A DNA stretch of 64,000 bases. Source: Puteibacter caeruleilacunae. Lineage in GTDB: Bacteria > Bacteroidota > Bacteroidia > Bacteroidales > Prolixibacteraceae. The translations under genes were made by a program, and so were the position numbers. Each line of letters begins with the position of its first letter. The first letter of the stretch is position 1. The stretch covers positions 169,763-233,762 of the forward strand of contig SJCO01000015.1 of NCBI GenBank assembly GCA_005217565.1, read 5' to 3'. The notes under the pieces are model-generated. The model saw only the letters and a program-made list of their open reading frames with translations, did no database searches and had not been told where the DNA came from. Positions 1-7,477 of this stretch are shown piece by piece.

Positions 1-2
1 CT

Positions 3-200
3 TTTGGTGCAATCATACTAATAGCCAGTTTAGCGATTGTCATTATTAACCTGGTGACATCTGCCAAGCGAGGTAAAAAAGCGCCCAAAAATCCTTGGGA
101 TGGTATCACGTTAGAATGGCAGGTTGACTCTCCTCCTACGTTGGAGAATTTTGAAACAATTCCTGTCGTTGAAAAGGGACCTTATGATTATAAAAAATAA
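3..200 (+). CDS. ctaD: Cytochrome c oxidase subunit I, C-terminal fragment (gene runs off left edge)
   Basis: Only the last 65 codons are inside the window. They encode the end of a transmembrane helix, a short basic stretch, and the C-terminal tail NPWDGITLEWQVDSPPTLEN typical of heme-copper oxidase subunit I. The catalytic helices (heme a, heme a3/CuB) lie to the left of the window. The stop is 5 bp before subunit III, so this is the first visible gene of a ctaD-ctaE-subunit IV-ctaC-ctaB operon. The identification rests on the conserved tail and on the gene order. Confidence 0.85.
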   Translation, partial: FGAIILIASLAIVIINLVTSAKRGKKAPKNPWDGITLEWQVDSPPTLENFETIPVVEKGPYDYKK

Positions 201-205
201 GCTAT

Positions 206-826
206 ATGGAGAACCAGGTACACATACAAGCACACGATCACTATGATCATGAAGGCTCGAAGTTAGGAATGTGGTTATTCATATTCACCGAGTTCCTATT
301 ATTCGGAGGATTGTTTATTACTTATGCAGTATATAAATACATGAATCCGGTGGCCTTTCATATGGCTGCCGAGGAACTAAGTGTGACTGTAGGAGCTATC
401 AATACTGTAATCCTGCTCGTTAGTAGTGCAACAATTGCAATGTCGATATCGGCCATGCAATACAATGATGTAAAACTAACCAAGCGATTATTGTTAGCGA
501 CTATATTACTGGCGATTGTATTCCTTGTAAACAAGTATTTTGAATGGGGTGCAAAAATATCACATGGCATCTATCCAGGATCAGAACAACTAATGGAAGT
601 AAGTCGCGGAGAACTTCTCTTCTATGGACTCTACTTCTTCATGACAGGACTTCATGCCTTACATATAATCATTGGTGTAGTCTTCATCGCTGTTGTTTAT
701 TTTAAGGTAGCCAATGGTACTGTTCACGCTGAGCGATATGTATTACTCGAAAACAGTGGTCTGTACTGGCACCTTGTTGATGCAATATGGATATTCTTAT
801 TTCCGTTATTCTATTTAATAACCTGA
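206..826 (+). CDS. ctaE: Cytochrome c oxidase subunit III
   Basis: A 206-residue membrane protein with about five hydrophobic helices, the short form of subunit III usual in caa3-type oxidases. Landmarks are the N-terminal SKLGMWLFIFTEFLLFGG helix, a central NKYFEWGAKI segment, and the C-terminal GLYWHLVDAIWIFLFPLFY helix that defines the family. It belongs to the inner-membrane terminal oxidase that reduces oxygen with electrons from cytochrome c. Subunit III holds no redox centre but stabilises subunit I. It begins 5 bp after ctaD and is followed closely by subunit IV. Confidence 0.93.
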   Translation: MENQVHIQAHDHYDHEGSKLGMWLFIFTEFLLFGGLFITYAVYKYMNPVAFHMAAEELSVTVGAINTVILLVSSATIAMSISAMQYNDVKLTKRLLLATILLAIVFLVNKYFEWGAKISHGIYPGSEQLMEVSRGELLFYGLYFFMTGLHALHIIIGVVFIAVVYFKVANGTVHAERYVLLENSGLYWHLVDAIWIFLFPLFYLIT

Positions 827-840
827 AAAAATCGATACTC

Positions 841-1125
841 ATGGATAACCACAGCAAGCATATCGTACCATATAAAACCTATTTGATAATCTTGGCAAGC
901 CTTATTGTCTTAACCATACTATCAATCTTGATTACCGAGATTGAACTTGGAGAATATTCAACTGCTGGAGCATTGATATTTGCATCTGTAAAGACATTTC
1001 TTGTGCTAAGTTATTTCATGCATTTAAAGTTCGACAATCTAATATTGAAGATATTTGTAGGACTTGTAATTGCCGTATTTGTGGCTGTTGTTGTGATAAC
1101 ATTCATGGATTATATTCACCGATAA
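841..1125 (+). CDS. Cytochrome c oxidase subunit IV family protein
   Basis: A 94-residue protein with three predicted membrane helices, matching the small bacterial oxidase subunit IV in size, topology and position between subunits III and II. The open frame extends upstream to an ATG at 787, but that start lies inside the end of ctaE. The ATG at 841 gives a soluble N-terminus (MDNHSKHIVPYKTYL) followed directly by helix 1, so 841 is preferred. The protein carries no cofactor and probably assists assembly or stability of the oxidase. Confidence 0.85.
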   Translation: MDNHSKHIVPYKTYLIILASLIVLTILSILITEIELGEYSTAGALIFASVKTFLVLSYFMHLKFDNLILKIFVGLVIAVFVAVVVITFMDYIHR

Positions 1126-1135
1126 CGAACCGACT

Positions 1136-2080
1136 ATGATAAACCGAGAATTAATCGATGCCTCAAACCTGGTAGCGGGAGTAGACAAAGCTTTCTGGGT
1201 TATTCTGACCATTTCATTTATATTTTTGATTGGTCTTACTATAACCATGCTTTACTTCGTTTACAAGTACAATAAAAAACGAAATCCTAAAGCAACACAA
1301 ATTGAAGGAAGCATTAAACTTGAAATTATCTGGACCACCATTCCTTTAGCGCTGGTCTTATTAATGTTTTATTACGGCTGGCAAGGCTATACTCCAGTAA
1401 CAGGAGATCCTCCGGATGATGCAATGGAAGTTACTGCTGTTGCGCGAATGTGGAGCTTCCAGTTTCAATATGAGAATGGTAAAAAAACCGACACATTATA
1501 TCTTCCTAAAGATAAACCAGTAAAGATCAATATGAAGTCGCTGGACGTAATCCACGGTTTATTTATTCCAGCATTTAGGGTAAAATCAGATATGGTTCCT
1601 GGTCGTGACGACATGTTTAGGTGGTTTATTCCTCACTTAGAAGGTAAATTTGACCTATTCTGTACCGAGTACTGCGGATTGAGTCATTCATACATGTATA
1701 CCTCTGCCGTAGTTATGCCTGAAGATAAATTCAATGAATGGTATAAAGACACCACAAAAGTAGTCATCCCCGCAGGAGGGAAACCAGGTCAGGCTGGTTT
1801 GGGAGTAATGAAGCGTATCGGATGTATTGCTTGTCATTCTTCAGATGGAAGCAGATTAATCGGCCCCTCATTCAAAGGATTATATAATCAGCCCAAAGTC
1901 GTAATTATTGGAAAGGAAGAGAAAGAGATAACCGCAGACGATGAGTACATCAAGCGCTCAATCTTTGAACCTAATGCTGAAATCGTTAAAGGCTTTAACA
2001 AAGGCCTGATGTTGTCATATAAAGATCAACTTACAGATGAAGAAATAGAACTGATAATTGAATATCTGAAAACACTATAA
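1136..2080 (+). CDS. ctaC: Cytochrome c oxidase subunit II with fused cytochrome c domain (caa3 type)
   Basis: The 314-residue protein has two N-terminal transmembrane helices, then a periplasmic cupredoxin domain with the CuA ligands (His in DVIHGLFIPAF; CTEYCGLSHSYM around residues 175-187), then a C-terminal cytochrome c domain with a CIACH heme motif near residue 233. The fused heme domain marks a caa3-type oxidase: electrons enter at heme c, pass to CuA and then to subunit I. There is no obvious lipobox. The stop codon overlaps the ctaB start by one base, implying translational coupling. The likely electron donor is the actA-F complex encoded 10 kb away. Confidence 0.95.
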   Translation: MINRELIDASNLVAGVDKAFWVILTISFIFLIGLTITMLYFVYKYNKKRNPKATQIEGSIKLEIIWTTIPLALVLLMFYYGWQGYTPVTGDPPDDAMEVTAVARMWSFQFQYENGKKTDTLYLPKDKPVKINMKSLDVIHGLFIPAFRVKSDMVPGRDDMFRWFIPHLEGKFDLFCTEYCGLSHSYMYTSAVVMPEDKFNEWYKDTTKVVIPAGGKPGQAGLGVMKRIGCIACHSSDGSRLIGPSFKGLYNQPKVVIIGKEEKEITADDEYIKRSIFEPNAEIVKGFNKGLMLSYKDQLTDEEIELIIEYLKTL

Positions 2081-2949
2081 TGATTAATCGCTTAAAGACA
2101 TATTGCAGATTACAACCAGTACTAGGAAAATATAAGATATCTCTTCCTGTTGGCTTATCAGCCCTGACTGGCTATCTGTATCATCATGGCGCATTCGATT
2201 TTAAAGCGATAATGGTATTCTTCGGGATATTCTTCTTCTCTGCGGCATCAAGTACAATCAACCATATCCAGGAAAAAAAAGAGGACAGTCTGATGCCTCG
2301 AACAAAAAACAGACCGTTGCCAGCCAACCTTATAAGTGTGACGGAAGCAATCGTATTGGCAGTGGTAAACCTTATAATTGGTATAGCCTGTATTATACCA
2401 TTTCACAATGTATTAGTATTGGTTTTAGCATTTGTCGCTTTATTCTGGTACAACTTGATCTATACCCCCCTAAAGAAGGTCACTGCATTTGCCGTAATTC
2501 CGGGTTCAGTAACAGGGGCAATTCCTCCAATTATAGGATGGATTGCTGCAGGAGGTGCTCCTCTTGATCCACGCATCATTATCATATCCATATTTTTCTT
2601 CATCGGTCAGATTCCTCATTTCTGGCTCTTGTTACTTTTATATGGAGAGCAGTATGAATTGGCTAAAATGCCAAGTCTCACAAATATATTTTCACGCCCA
2701 CAACTGACTCGCTTAACCTATACATGGATTCTAACTGCGATGGGAGCTGCTCTACTGATTCCATTTAAAGGAATAATTTCAAATAACGCACTAATATTTG
2801 CGACATGTTTCATTGTCTTCTATGTTATTGCGTTTACATCTATGACATTCTTTATCAAGAAAGAGCTGAATGCGAAAAAGATATTTATGCGCCTCAACAT
2901 ACTTTATCTACTAATGATGGTAGTTCTTGTAGTTGAAGGTATTACTTAG
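2080..2949 (+). CDS. ctaB: Protoheme IX farnesyltransferase (heme O synthase), UbiA family
   Basis: A 289-residue polytopic UbiA-family prenyltransferase with about eight helices, placed directly after ctaC as in most oxidase operons. It should convert heme B to heme O for the oxidase. The first cytoplasmic motif reads NHIQEKKEDSLMPRTKNRPL; the usual heme O synthase form is roughly N-x3-D-R-D-I-D-x-L-M-x-R-T. The first Asp is therefore Glu here and only the last Asp is kept, while the RT-x-RPL part is intact. The second loop has YTPLKKVTAF and GAIPPIIGW. Context strongly supports ctaB; the divergent motif leaves slight doubt about the exact substrate. Confidence 0.85.
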   Translation: MINRLKTYCRLQPVLGKYKISLPVGLSALTGYLYHHGAFDFKAIMVFFGIFFFSAASSTINHIQEKKEDSLMPRTKNRPLPANLISVTEAIVLAVVNLIIGIACIIPFHNVLVLVLAFVALFWYNLIYTPLKKVTAFAVIPGSVTGAIPPIIGWIAAGGAPLDPRIIIISIFFFIGQIPHFWLLLLLYGEQYELAKMPSLTNIFSRPQLTRLTYTWILTAMGAALLIPFKGIISNNALIFATCFIVFYVIAFTSMTFFIKKELNAKKIFMRLNILYLLMMVVLVVEGIT

Positions 2950-2977
2950 TGTCTAATCCTTCTTAAATTCTGAAACA

Positions 2978-3460
2978 ATGGTAAAATTCTGGTTAGGAAT
3001 AATTATTGGAATCTTGCTCGGAGCAGGAATAATGATTGCAATCATTTATACTGTGATCCCTTCAATGTTATTTAAGACAAGCAAGTCGCCACACAATTTT
3101 GAGAAAACAATTCAACAGGTAGAACATCACGCAAAAGAACAAGGTTGGAGTGTTCCAAACATTTATAATCTCCAGGCAACAATGGAAAAACATGATTTCC
3201 ATGTACGGCCTGTAACCGTTTTCTCAATGTGTAAACCATCACATGCATTTAAGATTCTTAGTCAGGATGAAGAACGTATTGTATCAACCATGATGCCATG
3301 TCGCCTGGCTGTTTATGAACGAGAAGATGGCTCAACTTATATCGCTCAAATCAATTCAATTCTAATGTCGAAACTAATAGGAGGACTGGTAAAAGAAGTG
3401 ATGACAGATGCCTCAACTGAAACAATTGAAATTATTGACAAGGTAATTAAAGAGGAATAA
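2978..3460 (+). CDS. DUF302 domain protein with N-terminal membrane anchor
   Basis: A 160-residue protein with one N-terminal transmembrane helix (glycine-rich LGIIIGILLGAGIMIAIIY), then a periplasmic DUF302-type domain. The order of short motifs (GWSVPNIYNLQATMEKH, then a central MCKPSHAFKIL, then MMPCRLAVYEREDG) fits that family. DUF302 proteins often occur beside metal or respiratory genes, but their function is not established. Two cysteines and several histidines in the soluble part could bind metal, which is inference. It lies 28 bp after ctaB and probably belongs to the oxidase operon. Confidence 0.75.
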   Translation: MVKFWLGIIIGILLGAGIMIAIIYTVIPSMLFKTSKSPHNFEKTIQQVEHHAKEQGWSVPNIYNLQATMEKHDFHVRPVTVFSMCKPSHAFKILSQDEERIVSTMMPCRLAVYEREDGSTYIAQINSILMSKLIGGLVKEVMTDASTETIEIIDKVIKEE

Positions 3461-3519
3461 TCAGCAATCACACACAATATCATACCTTAAGAAATCATTC
3501 AATCTAATTGTTTAAAGCT

Positions 3520-3828
3520 ATGAGAACACTATTAACAATCAGCTTCATTTTGTTGATAATATCATGTGGTCAGCAACAAAAAAAAGAAGTAACAAGCAAA
3601 GAACCTGTGACCACAACAGTTACCCTCCAGGTAAACGGGATGACTTGTGACCATTGTGAGATGGCTATTCAAAAGAGTGTTGGTGCGATTGAAGGAGTAG
3701 ACAAAGTAATTGCCAATCATGAAGACTCAACTGTAACAGTAAAATACGATAGTAACAACATCAAGTTATCACAGCTATCCGAAGCGATTCAGAAAAAAGG
3801 ATTCACCTATGTAGGGGAAAAGAAATAG
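3520..3828 (+). CDS. Heavy-metal-associated (HMA) domain lipoprotein
   Basis: A 102-residue protein beginning MRTLLTISFILLIISCGQQ, a lipoprotein signal peptide with a Cys at the lipobox, followed by one HMA domain with the metal-binding GMTCDHCE motif. The open frame also offers a TTG at 3508, but the ATG at 3520 gives a proper signal peptide. A lipid-anchored HMA domain next to a copper-requiring oxidase suggests periplasmic copper handling for CuA or CuB assembly; that role is inferred from context. It is the last gene before a convergent hairpin. Confidence 0.85.
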   Translation: MRTLLTISFILLIISCGQQQKKEVTSKEPVTTTVTLQVNGMTCDHCEMAIQKSVGAIEGVDKVIANHEDSTVTVKYDSNNIKLSQLSEAIQKKGFTYVGEKK

Positions 3829-3834
3829 ACAGTC

Positions 3835-3858
3835 TGCCTGAGGCCTTGACCTCAGGCA
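3835..3858 (+). terminator. Hairpin between convergent genes
   Basis: A perfect 9-bp stem (TGCCTGAGG/CCTCAGGCA) with a 6-nt loop starts seven bases after the HMA lipoprotein stop. The downstream tract is only TCCTTTC, so it is a weak intrinsic terminator by sequence. Its place between two convergent genes suggests it ends the oxidase operon and perhaps also the opposing lipoprotein gene. Confidence 0.6.
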
Positions 3859-3895
3859 TCCTTTCAAGGCATTATAACATAAAATGGAAACATCG

Positions 3896-4495
3896 TTATC
3901 CTGCGTCTCCTATGATAACTTCTGTATCTTTATCGATATAATAGTCGAACCTACCATATAAGACATTCATTCCCTTATGAGCTCCGTTAGTTATGGTAAA
4001 ACCAAATGTTCCCGATAAAATTATTCCGGAGTCTTCCTTTGGCAATACCTGCTTAAAATATACCTGCCCGGTTCCATACTGATTCCCCCCAACGCCATCT
4101 TCAAAGTAATAACCAAGGTTCTCTTCCCCATCCAAAGAAACTTTCTCTCCTTCCAGCTTCTTCAAATCGTTAAAAGATTGAATTCCTAAATCGGTAAGAT
4201 GAAAACCAATGCACGCGCTACGGCTATTTGTTTCCCCAAAGAAACACACCTCAAGACTATCCTTTTCCGGCCATATGTGGATAGTTGAAACCTGCGTATA
4301 ATTGGGAAAGCTAAATGATCGTACAGACTCCCATATTTCATCATTTATCAAAGCTCCGGCGACATCGTTACCAGTCTCCGTATATTTTGGAATACGAGGA
4401 TCAATTGGATCGGGAATAAAAATCCCTTCACAAGCAACAAGTGCAAAACAGCTTACAACAAGTATTAGTCTAACGATATAACTGTATTCTTTCAT
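3896..4495 (-). CDS. Hypothetical lipoprotein
   Basis: A 199-residue protein with a lipoprotein signal peptide (LVVSCFALVAC), probably exported and lipid-anchored. The mature part contains TGNDVAGALINDEIWESV, a pattern seen at the start of many small Bacteroidota lipoproteins of the DUF6252-like type, and is predicted to be mostly beta-strand. No catalytic motif is visible. Its first 26 bases overlap the end of the upstream beta-barrel gene, so the two are co-transcribed and probably work together at the outer membrane. Confidence 0.6.
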   Translation of the reverse strand: MKEYSYIVRLILVVSCFALVACEGIFIPDPIDPRIPKYTETGNDVAGALINDEIWESVRSFSFPNYTQVSTIHIWPEKDSLEVCFFGETNSRSACIGFHLTDLGIQSFNDLKKLEGEKVSLDGEENLGYYFEDGVGGNQYGTGQVYFKQVLPKEDSGIILSGTFGFTITNGAHKGMNVLYGRFDYYIDKDTEVIIGDAG

Positions 4496-5114
4496 GACGG
4501 AGGTTAAATTTAATTCCTACTGACAAGCAAATATTTTTTAAATCATGAATCATATTCCCAAAATTCCCACGCTCATCAATTCCATAATAATCAAGCAATG
4601 GTTGCAATCCATAAGTTAGCCTGGAATAATAACTTAAACGCCCCTTTCCAGAAATATTTGCACCGAACATCAATCCAACATCAAAATGCTCATAAGTATC
4701 CATACCTCCCTCAACATTAGTCTTCACTAGTTCTGCCAGTTCAATTCCTGTATGAACAGAAAACTTCGGAGACAAAGAATAATCGATGAGAATAGGAAAC
4801 GAAAGATAATTAAATCGAAAATCATAGTCCTTCTGAAAAGACTGTTGATAACCTTTCTGTCTGAAATTTATCTCATTAATTAACGACAAACGTTCAAAAC
4901 GTTTTATTGGATAATACTGCACTGAAAAGCCAACGTCATAGCCCAATATTGGTTCTTTGTTTTCAATATGGATATCACTCCTGATATTACTTAAGTTTCC
5001 TGAAATAGCAACTGCCACTTGAGCATTGCCAGTTTGGTATAGCAGCATGATAAGAGCAGTAAACACAAATAAAAAAAATTTTATACAGCTAAAGATTCTT
5101 AATGACCGTTTCAT
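4470..5114 (-). CDS. Outer membrane beta-barrel protein (PorT-like)
   Basis: A 214-residue protein with an N-terminal hydrophobic signal ending ...YQTGNAQVAVA. It is followed by alternating amphipathic strands such as LGYDVGFSVQYYPIKRFERL, FNYLSFPILIDYSLSPKF and a C-terminal strand near VGIKFNL. This is the pattern of the small outer-membrane beta-barrel (PorT/OmpW-like) families common in Bacteroidota. No specific function can be named. Its 3' end overlaps the start of the lipoprotein gene. The 220-bp region upstream contains predicted RNA structure. Confidence 0.6.
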   Translation of the reverse strand: MKRSLRIFSCIKFFLFVFTALIMLLYQTGNAQVAVAISGNLSNIRSDIHIENKEPILGYDVGFSVQYYPIKRFERLSLINEINFRQKGYQQSFQKDYDFRFNYLSFPILIDYSLSPKFSVHTGIELAELVKTNVEGGMDTYEHFDVGLMFGANISGKGRLSYYSRLTYGLQPLLDYYGIDERGNFGNMIHDLKNICLSVGIKFNLRHERIQLYR

Positions 5115-5336
5115 TTATAATATTTTGAAGTTAGCATATAACAATGTTATATATGGAAAGTGTCCTCTTTATCAGACTAACCTCCTATAACAACGTAACA
5201 ACAACTGCAGTCTGAAGAAATGGATCAGGGAACGCTTCCCTCCGCACCTACAATCTCTCTGGGTAGCACTAAGTTACAAAAATATAATTGAAAAGTTCAA
5301 GTTAGGGTAATCAAAAAGAAAAGCGATAAAATAATA
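5115..5336 (-). other. Intergenic region with inverted repeats and a possible promoter; function unknown
   Basis: On the minus strand a TATTTTTG box (5278-5285) resembles the Bacteroidota -7 element, with no clear TTTG at -33. Downstream lie two inverted repeats: GGGAA-GCG-TTCCC around 5226-5238, and a TCAGACT/AGTCTGA pair around 5171-5215 enclosing about 30 nt. No leader peptide with repeated codons was found and no known riboswitch consensus fits. It could be a structured 5' untranslated region of the beta-barrel/lipoprotein operon or a separate small RNA. Confidence 0.3.
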
Positions 5337-5338
5337 AC

Positions 5339-5366
5339 ACCCGCCGGATCTATTATCCTGACGGGT
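5339..5366 (-). terminator. Terminator of the NtrC-type regulator gene
   Basis: The sequence pairs ACCCG with CGGGT, with an inner GGAT/ATCC stem. Read on the minus strand it is followed by a T-rich stretch (GTTATTATTTTA). It lies 17 bp past the stop of the response regulator and most likely ends that transcript. Confidence 0.65.
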
Positions 5367-5382
5367 ATCATCTTATAGAAAA

Positions 5383-6546
5383 TTATTGTTTAGGAGCTGC
5401 AAAAGTCAACACATCATCTCCTGTGATTTCTTCTCCTCCTAAGATTATTAAGCGTTCAATTACATTGCGGAACTCCCGGATATTACCAGTCCAGTTATTC
5501 TTTTGTAACACTTCAATAGCACTGTCATTAATTGTCTTGGATGGCATACCATACTCTGTACAAATCTGCCCTATAAAATGATTTGCTAACAACGGTATAT
5601 CCTCCTTGCGATCATTCAACTCAGGAACATGAATTAGAATTACACTTAAGCGATGATACAAATCCTCACGGAAGCGATTTTGATCAATCTCCTCTCTTAG
5701 ATTTTTGTTGGTTGCTGCAATAACCCTTACATCAACTTTAATGTGTTTATCTCCTCCAACACGACTAATTACACTTTCCTGTAAAGCGCGCAATACTTTA
5801 GCCTGTGCTGAAAGACTCATATCTCCGATCTCATCGAGAAAAATTGTTCCTCCGTTTGCTTGCTCAAATTTCCCTTTACGCTGCTTATTGGCTGATGTAA
5901 AAGCTCCTTTCTCATGACCAAACAATTCACTTTCAATCAACTCAGAAGGAATTGCAGCACAGTTCACTTCTACAAAAGGACCAGAAGCTCTGTTGCTTTG
6001 ATCATGTAATCGACGTGCCACAAGTTCTTTGCCTGTACCATTGGCTCCAGTAATCAACACTCTGGCCTCTGTAGGTGCTACTTTATCAGCCATATCTACA
6101 ACCTTTTTGATTGCTTCTGATTCACCAACAATCTCATACTTCTTGCTTACTTTTCTTTTCAGCACCTTAGTTTCGGTAATCAGATTTGACTTATCCATCG
6201 CGTTGCGGATCGTAATCAGAATACGATTCAGATCTAAAGGTTTCTCGATAAAATCGTATGCACCCTTCTTTATAGCCTCAACTGCCGTATCAATATTGCC
6301 ATGACCTGAAATCATCACGACTGGCACATCAGGCTTTATTTCTACAATCTTTTGTAATAATTCAATACCGTCCATTTCAGGCATCTTGATATCACACAAG
6401 ATGATTTCATAATCATTCTCTTTTACCTTCTCGAAAGCATCAAATCCATTCTCACTCAAATCAACCTGATAGCTTTCATATTCCAATATATCTTTTAGTG
6501 TATTTCTAATACTTCTTTGATCATCAACAACTAGGACTTTCGACAT
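5383..6546 (-). CDS. Sigma-54-type response regulator (NtrC family) lacking the DNA-binding domain
   Basis: A 387-residue protein. Residues 1-120 are a receiver domain (DD at 8-9, phospho-acceptor Asp52 in LCDIKMPEMDG, Lys in IEKPLD). Residues about 140-370 are a sigma-54-interacting AAA+ domain with Walker A GANGTGKE, a GAFTSA loop (Ser replacing the second Gly of GAFTGA), FLDEIGDMS as Walker B, and the WTGNIREFRNVIERL sensor region. The chain ends about 20 residues later, so the C-terminal Fis-type helix-turn-helix found in most NtrC proteins is missing. It may act from solution or through a partner. It ends a group with ppx and the outer-membrane protein upstream; the partner kinase is not nearby. 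Confidence 0.9.
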   Translation of the reverse strand: MSKVLVVDDQRSIRNTLKDILEYESYQVDLSENGFDAFEKVKENDYEIILCDIKMPEMDGIELLQKIVEIKPDVPVVMISGHGNIDTAVEAIKKGAYDFIEKPLDLNRILITIRNAMDKSNLITETKVLKRKVSKKYEIVGESEAIKKVVDMADKVAPTEARVLITGANGTGKELVARRLHDQSNRASGPFVEVNCAAIPSELIESELFGHEKGAFTSANKQRKGKFEQANGGTIFLDEIGDMSLSAQAKVLRALQESVISRVGGDKHIKVDVRVIAATNKNLREEIDQNRFREDLYHRLSVILIHVPELNDRKEDIPLLANHFIGQICTEYGMPSKTINDSAIEVLQKNNWTGNIREFRNVIERLIILGGEEITGDDVLTFAAPKQ

Positions 6547-6556
6547 GGCTTACTGT

Positions 6557-7477
6557 TTACTGATTAATATATTCCGATAATGCCCCCTCCTTTAGGGAGT
6601 AACCGGTTTGCATTATGGTCTTGATTTTGGTATTCTTTAGAATAAAATTAACAAATATGGAAGCATAAGCAATCATCTTCTTCCTTACCGGATCTGTATC
6701 CTTCATGAGTTCCATGATATCATCAGCCTGCTCCATTAATTTCATATGAATACGAGCATAATCAAGCAAATTTAATGCCGAATTTTTCCTATAGGTTGTC
6801 TCTGGAGGTATATTATCAACTAAATCTGCAAATGCATCAAATGCTCCTGCACACCCTACGAGTGTATTAACTTCATAATTTTCAAGAGTCTGCCACAATT
6901 CCTCAAGACTTCGGAAAAAATATTTTTCAATCTCCTGAATTTCCATATAATCCGAAGGCAACTTAGGATCGAACAACTCTGCAACACGAGCAATCCCTAT
7001 TTCAAAACTACGTTTCCATTTTATTTCTCCATTCTGAACGAGGATAAATTCATTGCTACCTCCTCCAATATCAAGAATTAGAAAGGTATCTTCGGCTGCA
7101 GGTACAGCCTGCATTACCCCTTTAAATATTAACTCTGCTTCCCTATTACCATCAATAACTTCAACATCCACACCTGTTTCTGTCTGTAATATATCCACAA
7201 ATTCCTGTTGATTAATAGCATTACGTACTGCAGAGGTTGCAAAAATCTTTACTGAAGAAACATCTGCATATGATCCTATTGTGTTTTTGTGCTTCTGGAT
7301 GGCTTTTAAACCACGCTCCATTGCTTCGGTAGTCAGTACATTGCGGGTTATTCCTCCGGCTGCCAATTTTACCGGTTCACGCTCACTCACTATCATCTCA
7401 AGGGTACCATTATTTGAATACTCAGCAATTCCAAGATTACAAGTATTAGTCCCCAAATCAATTATCGCTCTTCTCAT
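6557..7477 (-). CDS. Ppx/GppA family phosphatase
   Basis: A 306-residue protein of the exopolyphosphatase/guanosine pentaphosphatase family, actin-like ATPase fold. Visible motifs are the N-terminal phosphate loop IDLGTNTCNLGIAEY, the ATSAVRNAINQQEF segment and the second phosphate loop ILDIGGGSNEFI. At about 300 residues it has only the two core domains, without the C-terminal HD-type extension of E. coli Ppx. The substrate could be polyphosphate or pppGpp. The start codon abuts the stop of the upstream gene with no gap, and the response regulator follows 10 bp later, so the three genes are probably one transcript. Confidence 0.88.
   Translation of the reverse strand: MRRAIIDLGTNTCNLGIAEYSNNGTLEMIVSEREPVKLAAGGITRNVLTTEAMERGLKAIQKHKNTIGSYADVSSVKIFATSAVRNAINQQEFVDILQTETGVDVEVIDGNREAELIFKGVMQAVPAAEDTFLILDIGGGSNEFILVQNGEIKWKRSFEIGIARVAELFDPKLPSDYMEIQEIEKYFFRSLEELWQTLENYEVNTLVGCAGAFDAFADLVDNIPPETTYRKNSALNLLDYARIHMKLMEQADDIMELMKDTDPVRKKMIAYASIFVNFILKNTKIKTIMQTGYSLKEGALSEYINQ

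Noticed and set aside
787..840. Longer subunit IV start at 787.
   Set aside because: It lies inside the ctaE coding region and adds residues unlike the family; ATG 841 fits better.
5221..5275. Possible small SRP RNA (the minus strand has an AGGTGCGGAGGGAAGCG stretch).
   Set aside because: The closing stem has a mismatch and the flanking arms are not complementary, so the SRP helix cannot form.
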